The translations under genes were made by a program, and so were the position numbers. Below are positions 32,895 to 43,618 of a stretch of DNA of 64,000 bases, in pieces. The notes below the pieces were generated by a model. It saw only the letters and a list, made by a program, of their open reading frames with translations, did not search any database and was not told the DNA's origin. The stretch is taken from assembly GCF_900114065.1 (NCBI RefSeq), contig NZ_FORS01000002.1, positions 1-64,000 of the forward strand. The letters are read 5' to 3'. This stretch comes from Stutzerimonas kunmingensis. GTDB taxonomy: Bacteria > Pseudomonadota > Gammaproteobacteria > Pseudomonadales > Pseudomonadaceae. Every line of letters begins with the position of its first letter. Position 1 is the first letter of the stretch.

Positions 32895-32919
32895 ACGCCT
32901 CGGGCGATCCCCGAGGCGT
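32895..32919. terminator. Hairpin between betT and betB
   Basis: ACGCCTCGGG-CGATC-CCCGAGGCGT is a perfect 10-bp GC-rich stem starting 6 bp after the betT stop. There is no T-tract, so it is more likely a partial terminator or 3'-end stabiliser that sets betT and betBA levels apart than a full stop. Confidence 0.5.
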
Positions 32920-32981
32920 TCCATTCATGTCGCGGCAGCGTCGATCCGCTGCCGCCACGAACAGTACGAACGAGGTAGAAC

Positions 32982-34454
<1,473 letters not shown>

Positions 34455-34466
34455 GGGAGGTAGATC

Positions 34467-36140
34467 ATGGAATACGACTACATCATCATCGGCGCCGGCT
34501 CGGCCGGTAACGTGCTCGCCGCACGCCTGACCGAGGACACCGACGTCAGCGTGCTGCTGCTGGAAGCCGGCGGCCCGGACTACCGGCTGGACTTCCGCAC
34601 CCAGATGCCCGCCGCGCTCGCCTATCCGCTGCAGGGCACGCGCTACAACTGGGCCTACAAGACCGACCCCGAGCCGCACATGAACAACCGTCGCATGGAC
34701 TGCGGTCGCGGCAAGGGCCTGGGCGGCTCGTCGCTGATCAACGGCATGTGCTACATCCGCGGCAACGCCCTGGACTACGACAACTGGGCCAAGGCACCGG
34801 GACTGGAGGACTGGACCTACCTCGACTGCCTGCCGTACTTCCGCAAGGCCGAATCGCGCGACATCGGCCCCAACGACTACCACGGCGCTGTCGGCCCGGT
34901 CAGCGTGACCACGCCGAAGGCCGACAACAACGAGCTGTTCCACGCCATGGTCGAAGCCGGTGTGCAGGCCGGCTATCCGCGTACCGACGACCTCAACGGC
35001 TATCAGCAGGAAGGCTTCGGCCCGATGGACCGTACCGTGACGCCCCAGGGCCGGCGCGCCAGCACGGCGCGCGGCTATCTGGACCAGGCCAGGGAGCGGC
35101 CGAACCTGACCATCGAAACGTATGCGGTGACCGATCGCGTCCTGTTCGAAGGCAAGCGCGCAGTGGGTGTGCGCTACCTGCGCGACCGCAAGGACCCGTA
35201 CATCGTGCGGGCGCGTCGCGAGGTGCTGCTTTGCGGTGGAGCGATCGCGTCGCCGCAGATCCTGCAGCGCTCCGGCGTCGGGCCGGGCGAGCTGCTGCGC
35301 CGGGTCGGCGTGAAACTTGTCCACGAGCTGCCCGGCGTTGGCCAGAATCTGCAGGACCACCTGGAGATGTACCTGCAGTTCGAGTGCCTGAAGCCGGTTT
35401 CGCTGTATCCGGCGCTGAAATGGTGGAACCAGCCGGCCATCGGCGCCGAATGGCTGTTCCTCGGCAGCGGCATCGGCGCCAGCAACCAGTTCGAGGCCGG
35501 CGGCTTCATCCGCAGCAGTGACGAGTTCGAATGGCCGAACATCCAGTTCCACTTCCTGCCGGTGGCGGTCAGCTACAACGGCAGCAACGCCCATGACGGT
35601 CACAGTTTCCAGGCCCACGTCGGCTCGATGCGCTCGCCCAGCCGCGGGCGTATCGAGATCCGCTCGACCGACCCGGCCGAGGACCCGAGCATTCTGTTCA
35701 ACTACATGGCCCACGAGCAGGACTGGCGCGAATTCCGCGATGCCATCCGCATCACCCTCGAGATCATCGCTCAGCCGGCGCTCGACCCTTACCGCGGTCG
35801 CGAGCTGAGCCCTGGTATCGATGCGCAGAGTGATGCCGAGCTGGACGCCTTCGTCCGCGAGCACGCCGAGACGGCCTATCACCCGTCCTGCTCGTGCAAG
35901 ATGGGCAGCGACGACATGGCCGTGGTCGACGGCCAGGGCCGGGTGCATGGGCTGGAAGGGTTGCGCGTGGTGGACGCCTCGATCATGCCGCAGATCATCA
36001 CCGGCAACCTCAACGCGACCACCATCATGATCGCCGAGAAGATCGCCGACCGGATTCGTGGTCATGAGCCGCTGCCGCGCAGCACGGCGAAGTACTACGT
36101 GGCCGGCAATGCACCGGTGCGGCAACCGCCGCGGCGTTGA
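34467..36140 (+). CDS. betA: Choline dehydrogenase
   Basis: A 557-residue membrane-associated GMC-family flavoprotein oxidising choline to betaine aldehyde and passing electrons to the respiratory chain. The FAD dinucleotide motif [14 protein letters not shown] is at residues 4-17, the GMC signature [15 protein letters not shown] near 80, and the active-site histidine in [11 protein letters not shown] near 470. [14 protein letters not shown] completes the FAD site. GGGAGGTAG precedes the ATG. It is last in the bet transcription unit, followed by a REP repeat and a bidirectional terminator. Confidence 0.96.
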   Translation: MEYDYIIIGAGSAGNVLAARLTEDTDVSVLLLEAGGPDYRLDFRTQMPAALAYPLQGTRYNWAYKTDPEPHMNNRRMDCGRGKGLGGSSLINGMCYIRGNALDYDNWAKAPGLEDWTYLDCLPYFRKAESRDIGPNDYHGAVGPVSVTTPKADNNELFHAMVEAGVQAGYPRTDDLNGYQQEGFGPMDRTVTPQGRRASTARGYLDQARERPNLTIETYAVTDRVLFEGKRAVGVRYLRDRKDPYIVRARREVLLCGGAIASPQILQRSGVGPGELLRRVGVKLVHELPGVGQNLQDHLEMYLQFECLKPVSLYPALKWWNQPAIGAEWLFLGSGIGASNQFEAGGFIRSSDEFEWPNIQFHFLPVAVSYNGSNAHDGHSFQAHVGSMRSPSRGRIEIRSTDPAEDPSILFNYMAHEQDWREFRDAIRITLEIIAQPALDPYRGRELSPGIDAQSDAELDAFVREHAETAYHPSCSCKMGSDDMAVVDGQGRVHGLEGLRVVDASIMPQIITGNLNATTIMIAEKIADRIRGHEPLPRSTAKYYVAGNAPVRQPPRR

Positions 36141-36157
36141 CGAGCCGGCAATCAGGC

Positions 36158-36190
36158 GGTGGAAAAGGCTGCGCCGTTTTCCACCCTACG
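36158..36190. repeat. REP-like palindrome, CGTAGGGTGGA family
   Basis: GGTGGAAAA...TTTTCCACC-CTACG. Read on the minus strand it begins CGTAGGGTGGA and closes with TCCACC, the same outline as the two copies at 2391-2470. It stands alone between betA and the rimO terminator. The variable inner arm with conserved ends is typical of REP families. Confidence 0.7.
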
Positions 36191-36216
36191 CGGCCCAGGG
36201 CTCGTGGCTCAGAAAT

Positions 36217-36246
36217 GAAAACGCCCCGCAGATGCGGGGCGTTTTG
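36217..36246. terminator. Bidirectional terminator between betA and rimO
   Basis: AAAACGCCCCGC-AGAT-GCGGGGCGTTTT is a perfect inverted repeat whose stem is flanked by A-run and T-run, so it serves both convergent genes. Confidence 0.93.
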
Positions 36247-36260
36247 TCTAACCGATCAGC

Positions 36261-37583
36261 TCAGATCACTTCGGCCCAGAGGTCGTACTCGTCGGCGTTG
36301 GTGACACGCACGCGGACCTTGTCGCCCGGCTGCAGCGGCTGTTCGCTGTCGACGTAGACCATGCCGTCGATCTCCGGGGCGTCGGCCCAGGAGCGGCCGA
36401 TGGCACCGTCGTCATCCACTTCGTCGATCAACACGTCCAGCTCCTTGCCGACCTTCAGCTGCAGGCGCGCGGCGCTGATGGCCTGCTGGTGCGCCATGAA
36501 GCGGTCCCAACGGTCCTGCTTGATCTCGTCCGGTACCGGTTCCAGGCCCATGGTCTCGGCCGGTGCGCCTTCGACCGGCGAATACTGGAAGCAGCCGACG
36601 CGGTCGAGCTGGGCTTCGGTCAGCCAGTCGAGCAGGTACTGGAAGTCTTCCTCGGTCTCGCCGGGGAAGCCGACGATGAAGGTCGAGCGGATGGTCAGCT
36701 CGGGGCAGATCTCGCGCCACTGCTTGATGCGCGCCAGGGTCTTGTCCTCGAAGGCGGGGCGCTTCATCGCCTTGAGAACCTTCGGGCTGGCGTGCTGGAA
36801 GGGGATGTCCAGGTACGGCAGGATCTTGCCGGCGGCCATCAGCGGGATCACGTCGTCGACGTTGGGGTAGGGGTAGACGTAGTGCAGGCGCACCCAGACG
36901 CCCATCTTGCCCAGCTCCTCGCACAGCTCGAGCATGCGCGTCTTGACCGGCTGGCCGTTCCAGAAATCCAGCTTGTACTTGAGGTCCACGCCATAGGCGC
37001 TGGTGTCCTGGCTGATCACCAGAACTTCCTTCACGCCGGCCTTGACCAGGCGCTCGGCTTCGCTGAGCACATCGCCCACCGGGCGGCTGACCAGCTTGCC
37101 GCGCATGGACGGGATGATGCAGAAGCTGCAGGTATGGTTGCAGCCTTCGGAAATCTTCAGATAGGCATAGTGGCGCGGGGTGAGCTTGATGCCCTGCGGC
37201 GGCACCAGATCGACGAAAGGATCGTGCTCGATGCTCGGCGGCACCACTTCGTGCACCGCATTGACCACCTGCTCGTACTGCTGCGGGCCGGTAACCGCCA
37301 GCACGCTGGGGTGCACGCCGCGGATGTTGTTCTCGTCGACGCCCATGCAACCGGTGACGATCACCTTGCCGTTCTCGGCGATCGCCTCGCCAATGGCGTC
37401 CAGCGATTCAGCCTTGGCGCTGTCGATGAAACCGCAGGTGTTGACCACCACCACATCGGCATCCTCGTAGGACGGCACGATCTGATAGCCCTCCATGCGC
37501 AGCTGGGTGAGGATGCGTTCAGAGTCGACCGTTGCCTTGGGGCAACCCAAGCTCACGAACCCGACTGTTGGCGTTTTGCTCAT
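36261..37583 (-). CDS. rimO: Ribosomal protein S12 methylthiotransferase
   Basis: A 440-residue radical-SAM enzyme that methylthiolates Asp89 of ribosomal protein S12. The N-terminal UPF0004 domain carries its three cluster cysteines (C14 in [12 protein letters not shown], then VVNTCGF and TGCMG). The radical-SAM motif is [11 protein letters not shown] near 150, and the C-terminal TRAM domain ends [16 protein letters not shown]. The CPK and DEYDLW features separate it from MiaB. The start [11 protein letters not shown] is chosen over a longer frame. It ends at a bidirectional terminator. Confidence 0.96.
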   Translation of the reverse strand: MSKTPTVGFVSLGCPKATVDSERILTQLRMEGYQIVPSYEDADVVVVNTCGFIDSAKAESLDAIGEAIAENGKVIVTGCMGVDENNIRGVHPSVLAVTGPQQYEQVVNAVHEVVPPSIEHDPFVDLVPPQGIKLTPRHYAYLKISEGCNHTCSFCIIPSMRGKLVSRPVGDVLSEAERLVKAGVKEVLVISQDTSAYGVDLKYKLDFWNGQPVKTRMLELCEELGKMGVWVRLHYVYPYPNVDDVIPLMAAGKILPYLDIPFQHASPKVLKAMKRPAFEDKTLARIKQWREICPELTIRSTFIVGFPGETEEDFQYLLDWLTEAQLDRVGCFQYSPVEGAPAETMGLEPVPDEIKQDRWDRFMAHQQAISAARLQLKVGKELDVLIDEVDDDGAIGRSWADAPEIDGMVYVDSEQPLQPGDKVRVRVTNADEYDLWAEVI

Positions 37584-37840
37584 CGACTTTGAACCTCGAA
37601 AACCGCGCATGAAAAAGGCGCGCGAGTATATAGAGCTGAGCATTTTTTAGCCAGACTGAAAGCGGGAGCGCTCGTCCGTTCAGCGGTTCACCGTTCCATT
37701 GCCTTGGCCGGGAGCGTGGCGGTCTGGCTGGGCTAAACCTCGAACCATTGGTCGCATGCGGCGGTCGTACTGCGATCGTGTTGCATGAGGTGTCAAAAGG
37801 CTATCATCGCCGCCTTCATTCAACAGGGGAAATGGACTTC

Positions 37841-38497
37841 ATGAAAACGTTGCTATCGAAAGGCCTGGCGATGACCGCTGCCATGGCGTTGTGCACGAGC
37901 GCTTTGGCCGATGATGCGCTGTTCAAGGAGCATGTGTATGGCGCGCCGTTCAGCAAATACAGCAATCAGGCTGGCTATTACGATTGTTCTGTAGAAATTG
38001 GCGCCACCGCACTGTGCATAGATGACGTCAAATTCGTGGGGCACGCTTTTACCGCCGCTTTACTGTTCTCCGGCGACAAGCTTTATATGGTCAGTCTGTT
38101 GTCAGCTTTTGAGCAGCAGGCCTATGTACAGGCGGTCGCTGCGCTGGCTAAGACCTTTGCGCTTGTCTCACTGGCTGATGCCAGTTCGCAGCTTGATCTT
38201 CTTGATCTGGACCGCCGTAGCAGCCGGCAGGATTTCGCAGCAAAGTTGTCCAGTTACGAAAGCGTGGCGGCTAACGCAGGAAACCTAACCTACACCTTCA
38301 TCGAAGGCCTGGATCGCGCCAAGAAGCATCCTAATGTCACGACAGCCGTAGCTGCCGCCAAGGACAATACGCGTGTCGCTGAGCTGGTGATAATGGATGA
38401 CGGCGCTGACTCGATACTTGCCGTCCGTTTTTCGTTTCCTAAACTGGAGGCAAGAAAGCTCAAGGACGCGCTCGCCAGTCCCGTAGAGGATTTTTAG
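37841..38497 (+). CDS. Exported hypothetical protein, 218 aa
   Basis: I do not recognise a family. The product has a clear Sec signal (MKTLLSKGLAMTAAMALCTSALA, cleavage near 23) and a mature domain of about 195 residues with two cysteines close together (YDCSVEIGATALCIDD) that could form a disulfide. The ATG at 37841 is preferred: the ribosome binding site AGGGGAAA lies about 9-12 nt upstream, while an ATG at 37832 would be too close to it. Its stop lies 3 bp from the last codon of the convergent acyltransferase gene. Probably periplasmic. Confidence 0.7.
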   Translation: MKTLLSKGLAMTAAMALCTSALADDALFKEHVYGAPFSKYSNQAGYYDCSVEIGATALCIDDVKFVGHAFTAALLFSGDKLYMVSLLSAFEQQAYVQAVAALAKTFALVSLADASSQLDLLDLDRRSSRQDFAAKLSSYESVAANAGNLTYTFIEGLDRAKKHPNVTTAVAAAKDNTRVAELVIMDDGADSILAVRFSFPKLEARKLKDALASPVEDF

Positions 38498-38500
38498 CGA

Positions 38501-39571
38501 TCAGCGATTGGATGTCGCAACTACCGGCGCCGTTGAGGGGCTCTGGCGCGGCAGGTAGCGCTTGAGCCGAAGCGCTGGCGATTCGACGAGGTGCCAGGAC
38601 AGCACCGCGAGCGCCAGGCTGGCAGCGAAGCCAAGCAGCATGAAGGGAATCAGTGGCAACTGGCCGTCGGTCCAGTGCATCAGAAGCTGCTGGACCGGGA
38701 AGCTGAAGATGTACAGGCCGTAGGAGAAGTCGCCGGCCTTGCCGAAGCCGGACAGCCTCGGAATGCGCAGTTGGGCGAGGTAGAGCGTCAGGTAGGGCAG
38801 GGTCAGCACGTGCACCAGCTCCCAGTGATCGGTGCGGGCACTCACCAGGTTGGCCGCAACCAGCAGAGCTGCGATTTTCCAGTTCCACCGAACGAGCTGC
38901 CGGTACAGATAGAGCAGCACGCCGGTATAGAAGAACATTCCCAGGCGAGTGGCCTTGCGCAGCAGGTCGCTCTGCATCTCGTAGATCGGCATCAGGTGGA
39001 AGTGCACACCCACCATCAGAATCAGGCCGATCAGCGCGCTGCTGCGGCCGAAGACCTTGACGATTCCGAGCGTCAGCACGGTGACGTACATCAGCACTTC
39101 GTAAGGCAGTGTCCAGAGCGAACCGTTGACGGTGTGGGGAAACGGGTTGGCCTCGAATACGCCGGGCAGGCGGAACTCGGTGATCAGCGCGGCATTGGCC
39201 AGATAGGCGAGCGTGCCGGGGGCGGTGAAGTAATCGCCAAGCGGCAGCTCGGTGGCCAGCGGGCCGATCAGCAGGACCACGAACAGCACCGAGACGATCA
39301 GTGCCGGCATGATGCGCAGGGCTCGCTTGGCGGCAAAATCCAGCACGCTGCGGCTGTTCAGCCAGGACGCCGCAATGAGGAAACCGCTCATCACGAAGAA
39401 CACGTGTACGGCGATATCCGCCGAGTCGTAGCTGCCGCTGAACAGGCGCAGAGGTTCCCGGTCCGCCTGACCGGATAGGCCGTAGCTGTGGCCGAACACG
39501 ACCATCGAGGCGGCAAAGAAGCGCAGGAAATCGAAGTTGTTGTCTCTTGGCGCGGTGGTTGGCGCGTGCAT
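38501..39571 (-). CDS. Acyltransferase 3 (OafA/YrhL-type) membrane protein
   Basis: A 356-residue acyltransferase-3 family protein with about ten membrane helices. It starts NNFDFLRFFAASMVVFGHSYGLSG, the typical helix-1 motif with the conserved histidine. VMSGFLIAASW and SFPVQQLLMHW are further family marks. Members O-acetylate or otherwise acylate polysaccharides across the inner membrane. It is the last gene of the polysaccharide locus, with AAGGAGGAG before the ATG. Confidence 0.88.
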   Translation of the reverse strand: MHAPTTAPRDNNFDFLRFFAASMVVFGHSYGLSGQADREPLRLFSGSYDSADIAVHVFFVMSGFLIAASWLNSRSVLDFAAKRALRIMPALIVSVLFVVLLIGPLATELPLGDYFTAPGTLAYLANAALITEFRLPGVFEANPFPHTVNGSLWTLPYEVLMYVTVLTLGIVKVFGRSSALIGLILMVGVHFHLMPIYEMQSDLLRKATRLGMFFYTGVLLYLYRQLVRWNWKIAALLVAANLVSARTDHWELVHVLTLPYLTLYLAQLRIPRLSGFGKAGDFSYGLYIFSFPVQQLLMHWTDGQLPLIPFMLLGFAASLALAVLSWHLVESPALRLKRYLPRQSPSTAPVVATSNR

Positions 39572-39592
39572 CGGCTCCTCCTTGGAAGGGGT

Positions 39593-40666
39593 TCAGCGCA
39601 ACGGAAAGGTCTGATGCATCCCCAGCGAACGGTTCTCGCCGTCACGGATGGCCTGCTCGATCAGCTGCAGCCGTTCCGGAACCTGCTGCCGCCGGGCCAC
39701 ATGCCGCAGCAGGCCGAGGAAGATGCTCCGGTTCAACCGATAGAGCCAGGGTGAGGCGGCCCAGACGTAGGTGTCGAACCAGGCCTGGTTGCGGGCGGTG
39801 TAGTAGGCGCGGAAATCGGAATCACCGAGCAGGAAGGCTTCGTAGATGTTGCGGGTGTGCGCCTTGATGTTCCAGGACAGCTCAAGCTCGTCGATCAGCG
39901 CATCGGTCACCAGACGCAGACGGCCACCTTTGGCGGTAATGCGACGGGTGTACTCGGTGTCGTCGGCGTAGAGCACCAGCTCGCGCAAGGGCACCCCGAT
40001 CGCCTTGTACAGGCTGCGATGGGCGAGCATGCCGCCATAGGGGGCGAACGGCAGGTCGATGGCCCGCGGCGGCGTGCCTTTTGGCCGGCCCCAGGGCAGA
40101 CGGCGCCAGACCTTGTACGGCAGCTGCGCGACGTGAAAGCCGAAGTAGCTGGAACGTGGCTGGATGGCGAAACGGCTCGGTACGCCGTGGGCGATGTCTT
40201 CCTGCTGACTGGGGCGAAAGCCCAGCACGGCGGCACGATGCAGCCCTACCTCGTCCGCCATTCGCGCCAGTTCTTCATGCAGCAGCCGCACCGCGGACGC
40301 GGTGGGGGCGTTGTCGTCATCCATCATCCAGATGTACTGCGCACCTTCGGCTAGCGCCGCTTCCAGCCCCACCGCATAGCCGTTAGCCGAGCCGGTGTTG
40401 TGCGCCAGCGGAATGATGCGCACCTGACCGGGCCAGCGGCTGGTCAGTTGTTCGAGTGGTGCGGTCGAGGCATTGCTGACCACCAGTACGCGGGTGATCT
40501 GTTCGAAGGCGAAGGCCTGCTCGATCAGTCGGCGCAGGTAAACCAGGCGGTCGCCGTAGGTCACCGTGACGATGGTGGTTTGCCGTCGCACCGGCATCTC
40601 GCCGGCGCAGGTGGCGGCTGCCTGTGCACTCTGCTTGCAGGGTTCGACGCGCGCGGTGTTCTGCAC
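39593..40666 (-). CDS. Glycosyltransferase, GT2-like (galactofuranosyl/rhamnosyl type)
   Basis: A 357-residue inverting glycosyltransferase with a GT-A fold. TTIVTVTYGDRLVYLRRLI opens the nucleotide-binding domain, MMDDDNAPT is the DxD metal motif and YADDTEYTRRI the catalytic acidic region, a pattern seen in GlfT2/rhamnosyltransferase-like enzymes. The start is GTG, supported by GAGGAGATA 5 bp upstream. The C-terminal 100 residues are helical with aromatic patches for membrane contact. It should add one sugar of the repeat unit; donor and acceptor are unknown. Confidence 0.86.
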   Translation of the reverse strand: MQNTARVEPCKQSAQAAATCAGEMPVRRQTTIVTVTYGDRLVYLRRLIEQAFAFEQITRVLVVSNASTAPLEQLTSRWPGQVRIIPLAHNTGSANGYAVGLEAALAEGAQYIWMMDDDNAPTASAVRLLHEELARMADEVGLHRAAVLGFRPSQQEDIAHGVPSRFAIQPRSSYFGFHVAQLPYKVWRRLPWGRPKGTPPRAIDLPFAPYGGMLAHRSLYKAIGVPLRELVLYADDTEYTRRITAKGGRLRLVTDALIDELELSWNIKAHTRNIYEAFLLGDSDFRAYYTARNQAWFDTYVWAASPWLYRLNRSIFLGLLRHVARRQQVPERLQLIEQAIRDGENRSLGMHQTFPLR

Positions 40667-40677
40667 GGAATATCTCC

Positions 40678-40890
40678 TCAGCTCTGTTCAGGCGTGGCCA
40701 ACGGCAGGCAGTCGGGCTGCTGCACATCGGCTGTCGTGCCTTCTTCGTTGGGGCTGAAGAAGGCATGGAAGATGCGGATGAATCCATTGCCCGACGGTCC
40801 GTCAGGCGCGCCGGGTGCGGGAATGAGTTCGGTGTAGGAATAGCCATCGGCCAGAATCAGCGACGTTCTGGATGTTTCTTCTGTGCTCAT
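40678..40890 (-). CDS. Small hypothetical protein in polysaccharide locus, 70 aa
   Basis: Not recognised. A 70-residue acidic protein without signal peptide, rich in Pro, Gly and Ser, with an aromatic core (GFIRIFHAFFSPNEEG) and one cysteine. AGGAGC lies 7 bp before the ATG, and it fits tightly between two locus genes with 11 bp to the next start, which supports it as real. It could be a small regulator or structural peptide linked to the exported small protein directly upstream. Confidence 0.6.
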   Translation of the reverse strand: MSTEETSRTSLILADGYSYTELIPAPGAPDGPSGNGFIRIFHAFFSPNEEGTTADVQQPDCLPLATPEQS

Positions 40891-40929
40891 GCCTGTGCTC
40901 CTGCATAACCCGGTGCTGTGACGCCCGGA

Positions 40930-41259
40930 TCAGAATGAATAGCGCCTGCTGTCTGCCGGCGGACTCCAGAACGAACCGGACGCCGGTTCCGCGAATCGAT
41001 ACGGTTGATGACCGGATGGGCTTTCCTGCTGCCCGCCGCCATTGGAGCCACAGCGTGGCGTGGCGTCGATTGACGAGTCGCTGTAGGCGATGACGCTCGC
41101 ACTGCCGGCGCTGCTGCAGGCCGGCAACTGGCCTGGCGGGTTGGTCGGTTCGGTGATCAGCGTGTCGGCGTTCACCGCAGCGCTGGCTGGCTCGATCACT
41201 ACAACGAGAGCGAACCCGAGCGCTCGGGTCACTCTCATCCACTTCTTTACTGTGTTCAT
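40930..41259 (-). CDS. Small exported hypothetical protein in polysaccharide locus, 109 aa
   Basis: Not recognised. A 109-residue product with a Sec signal (cleavage near EPASA, about residue 27). The mature part is a low-complexity Ser/Gly/Pro-rich chain of about 80 residues with two cysteines (PACSSAG and PRCGSNGG) and an aromatic tail ending in RRYSF. GAGG lies 8 bp upstream of the ATG. A longer frame running back to 41784 is antisense-type shadow of the glycosyltransferase and is rejected. It may be a periplasmic or secreted partner of the polysaccharide. Confidence 0.6.
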   Translation of the reverse strand: MNTVKKWMRVTRALGFALVVVIEPASAAVNADTLITEPTNPPGQLPACSSAGSASVIAYSDSSIDATPRCGSNGGGQQESPSGHQPYRFAEPASGSFWSPPADSRRYSF

Positions 41260-41302
41260 CCTTGAAACCTCGTAAGTGAATGGGGTTGATGGGGGACTAC
41301 GC

Positions 41303-42511
41303 TCAGGCGTGCTTGATCGGCACCACGGCTGCCGGGTAGAGCGGCGTGCTGGGGGGCGGCAAGGGCGCGGAGCTCTGCTGAAGGTCGAAGGACCTGGCTT
41401 CGCGCAGACGCGCGTCGACGAAGGCGCGGATTTCCTGCTGGAAGCGTTCGCTGGAGAAGCGCTCGGCATTGCGTCGGCAGTTTTCCGGGGTGATGCGCGA
41501 GCACTGGGCCTCGAACTCGTCGATGGCGGCGATGAGCGAGGCGGTGGTCTGCTCCGGGTAGAACACGCCCGTGGGTTCGGCATGTTCGAGCCCGCGTACG
41601 GTTTCCAGTACGCCGCCGCGCCCGTAGGCGACCACCGGCGTGCCACAGGCCTGCGCCTCGATCGGCGCGATGCCGAAATCTTCTTCGGCGGCGAAGACGA
41701 ACGCCTTGGCGCGCTGCATGTGTTGCAGCAGCACCTCGAAACTCTGGTAGCCGAGCAGGGTGACGTTGGGCCCGGCCGCTTCACGGGCCTTTTCCATTTC
41801 CGGGCCGGTGCCGATGACGATCAGGCGTTTGTTCGGCATGGCCGCGAATGCCTCGATGATCATCGGCATCTTCTTGTAGGGCACCATCCGCGAGGCGGTG
41901 AGATAGAAGTCTTCCTTGGCCTCGTGCAGGGTGAACTGGCAGGTGTCGACCGGCGGGTAGATCACCGTGGATTGGCGCCGGTAGCTCTTGTTGATGCGCC
42001 GGCCGATGAAGTGCGAATTGGCGATGAACTCGTCGACGCCGCTGGCGGTGCGCTGGTCCCACATGCGCATGTAGTGCAGCAGCATGCGCGCCAGCTTGGC
42101 CTTGATGCCGCGCTCCAGGCTGGCTTCGTGCAGGTACTGGTGCTGCAGGTCCCAGGCGTAGCGGATGGGCGAGTGCACGTAGCTGATGTGCAGCTGGTTG
42201 GGCCCGGTCAGCACGCCCTTGGCCACTGCGTGGCTGCTGGAAATGATCAGGTCATACGAGGACATGTCGAGCTGCTCGATGGCCAGCGGCATCAGCGGCA
42301 GGTACTTCTGGTAATGGGTGCGCGCCTTCGGCAGTTGCTGGATGAAGGTGGTGGTGGCGCGCTTGCCGCCGAGGTGGGCACGGTCGGCGTCGGAGAGAAA
42401 ATCGATGACGGCGAACAGATCGGCGTCCGGCCAGACGGCGCACAGCCCGGCGAGCACGCGCTCGGCGCCGGCATACGTCACCAGCCAGTCGTGAACGATG
42501 GCAACTTTCAT
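41303..42511 (-). CDS. Glycosyltransferase family 4
   Basis: A 402-residue retaining GT-B glycosyltransferase. The N-terminal acceptor domain begins VAIVHDWLVTYAGAERVL. The C-terminal donor domain has YLTASRMVPYKKMPMIIEAF and the glutamate signature GIAPIEAQACGTPVVAYGRGG, typical of mannosyl/glucosyl GT4 enzymes such as WcaI/WbaZ types. It should act on the inner leaflet on lipid-linked sugar. The C-terminal 25 residues are a proline-rich extension. Confidence 0.9.
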   Translation of the reverse strand: MKVAIVHDWLVTYAGAERVLAGLCAVWPDADLFAVIDFLSDADRAHLGGKRATTTFIQQLPKARTHYQKYLPLMPLAIEQLDMSSYDLIISSSHAVAKGVLTGPNQLHISYVHSPIRYAWDLQHQYLHEASLERGIKAKLARMLLHYMRMWDQRTASGVDEFIANSHFIGRRINKSYRRQSTVIYPPVDTCQFTLHEAKEDFYLTASRMVPYKKMPMIIEAFAAMPNKRLIVIGTGPEMEKAREAAGPNVTLLGYQSFEVLLQHMQRAKAFVFAAEEDFGIAPIEAQACGTPVVAYGRGGVLETVRGLEHAEPTGVFYPEQTTASLIAAIDEFEAQCSRITPENCRRNAERFSSERFQQEIRAFVDARLREARSFDLQQSSAPLPPPSTPLYPAAVVPIKHA

Positions 42512-42559
42512 GGCATGACATCCTTGATCGAGAAAGAGTGAGCAGCGAGGCGGTGAGCC

Positions 42560-43594
42560 TCAGCGGCTGTGCAGGCGTGCCAGTGGCATCAGGTCGTGTT
42601 GTCTGGTCAGGCGCCTGCCGGCGTGAGCCAGCGGTAGATCCAGCAACTGTCGGCAGAGCTGGGCGCTGCCGAGGGCCAGCAGCAGGCCGAACACAACGCC
42701 AGCCAGGCTGGCGGTCGGGCCGGTCAGGCCGAGCGCCTGGGTTAGCAGCTCGCTCAGGCGCTGCATCGCTGGCAGCAACAGATAGAGCGAGTAGCTGAGG
42801 CTTCCAAGCCAGACGAGCGGCGGTGCCCGTAGCGGTAGCCGGCTGGTGACCAGCAGGAAGGTCACGATGGCCAGGGCATAGGTGAGCAGGTCCCGGGGCC
42901 AGGCGGTTGCGTCCGCAGACCAGCCGGCCAGGAAGATGATCGGCAGCACCAGCAGGTAGATTCGCAGCGTGTAGCGCGCATATTCGCGGGCTCGTCTGCG
43001 GGCGTAGCTGCTGCTTTCATGCTTGGCCTCGTACCTGAGTGACGCGAAAAACATCAGTGATAGCGCCAGCGGCAGCGTGACCGGTAGCTCTGTGCCCAGC
43101 AGCTGCCGCGCCAGGGCGAGCAGCAGCGCCACCGCCAGCAGCACGAGCGCGCAGCTGGTCCGCAGACTGACGCTGTGCAACAGGCCGAGCACCTGCAGCA
43201 GCAGGCAGAACCCGTAGAACAGCAGGATTGGCGGCAGCGCTCCGTAAGCGCCGATGACCTCGAACGCCATGGCGCTGCCTGGCGCGGCCACACCCGGCAG
43301 CCAGGCCGGTGCCGTCGGCAACAGAATGGCGGTCAGCAGCACCGCCAGCAGGTAGACCGGCAGCAGGCGCAGCAGGCGGCGGACGACAAAACCTCGCCCG
43401 CCGTCGACGCTGGCGTGCAGGCTGGCCGGCACGATGAAGCCGCAGCACAGCAGGAACCAAAGCATCGCCAGCAGCCCGGGGTCCAGGGCGTGCTGCAGTG
43501 CCCAGCCGTCTGACAGTGGCAACAGCAGGGTCTGGAAAATCAGGAGTAGGGCTGCGCTGCCGCGTAGCGCGTCGATATGCGCCAACCGTTCCAT
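42560..43594 (-). CDS. Acyltransferase 3 family membrane protein
   Basis: A 344-residue polytopic protein with about ten helices, starting RLAHIDALRGSAALLLIFQTLLLP (helix 1 with the family's arginine-containing RG motif) and ending with the SLSYSLYLLLPAMQRL motif of acyltransferase 3. The canonical histidine of helix 1 (usually VxxFH) appears replaced by Q in IFQT. Either it is degenerate at that site or it uses a different residue. It is the second acyltransferase of the locus and may modify a different position from the one at 38501. Confidence 0.8.
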   Translation of the reverse strand: MERLAHIDALRGSAALLLIFQTLLLPLSDGWALQHALDPGLLAMLWFLLCCGFIVPASLHASVDGGRGFVVRRLLRLLPVYLLAVLLTAILLPTAPAWLPGVAAPGSAMAFEVIGAYGALPPILLFYGFCLLLQVLGLLHSVSLRTSCALVLLAVALLLALARQLLGTELPVTLPLALSLMFFASLRYEAKHESSSYARRRAREYARYTLRIYLLVLPIIFLAGWSADATAWPRDLLTYALAIVTFLLVTSRLPLRAPPLVWLGSLSYSLYLLLPAMQRLSELLTQALGLTGPTASLAGVVFGLLLALGSAQLCRQLLDLPLAHAGRRLTRQHDLMPLARLHSR

Positions 43595-43618
43595 GGTCTG
43601 CCTCGCTTGCGTCGGGCA

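Noticed and set aside
37584-37840. Possible gene upstream of the exported protein at 37841
   Set aside because: The 257-bp gap has only an in-frame extension without ribosome binding site that would hide the signal peptide.
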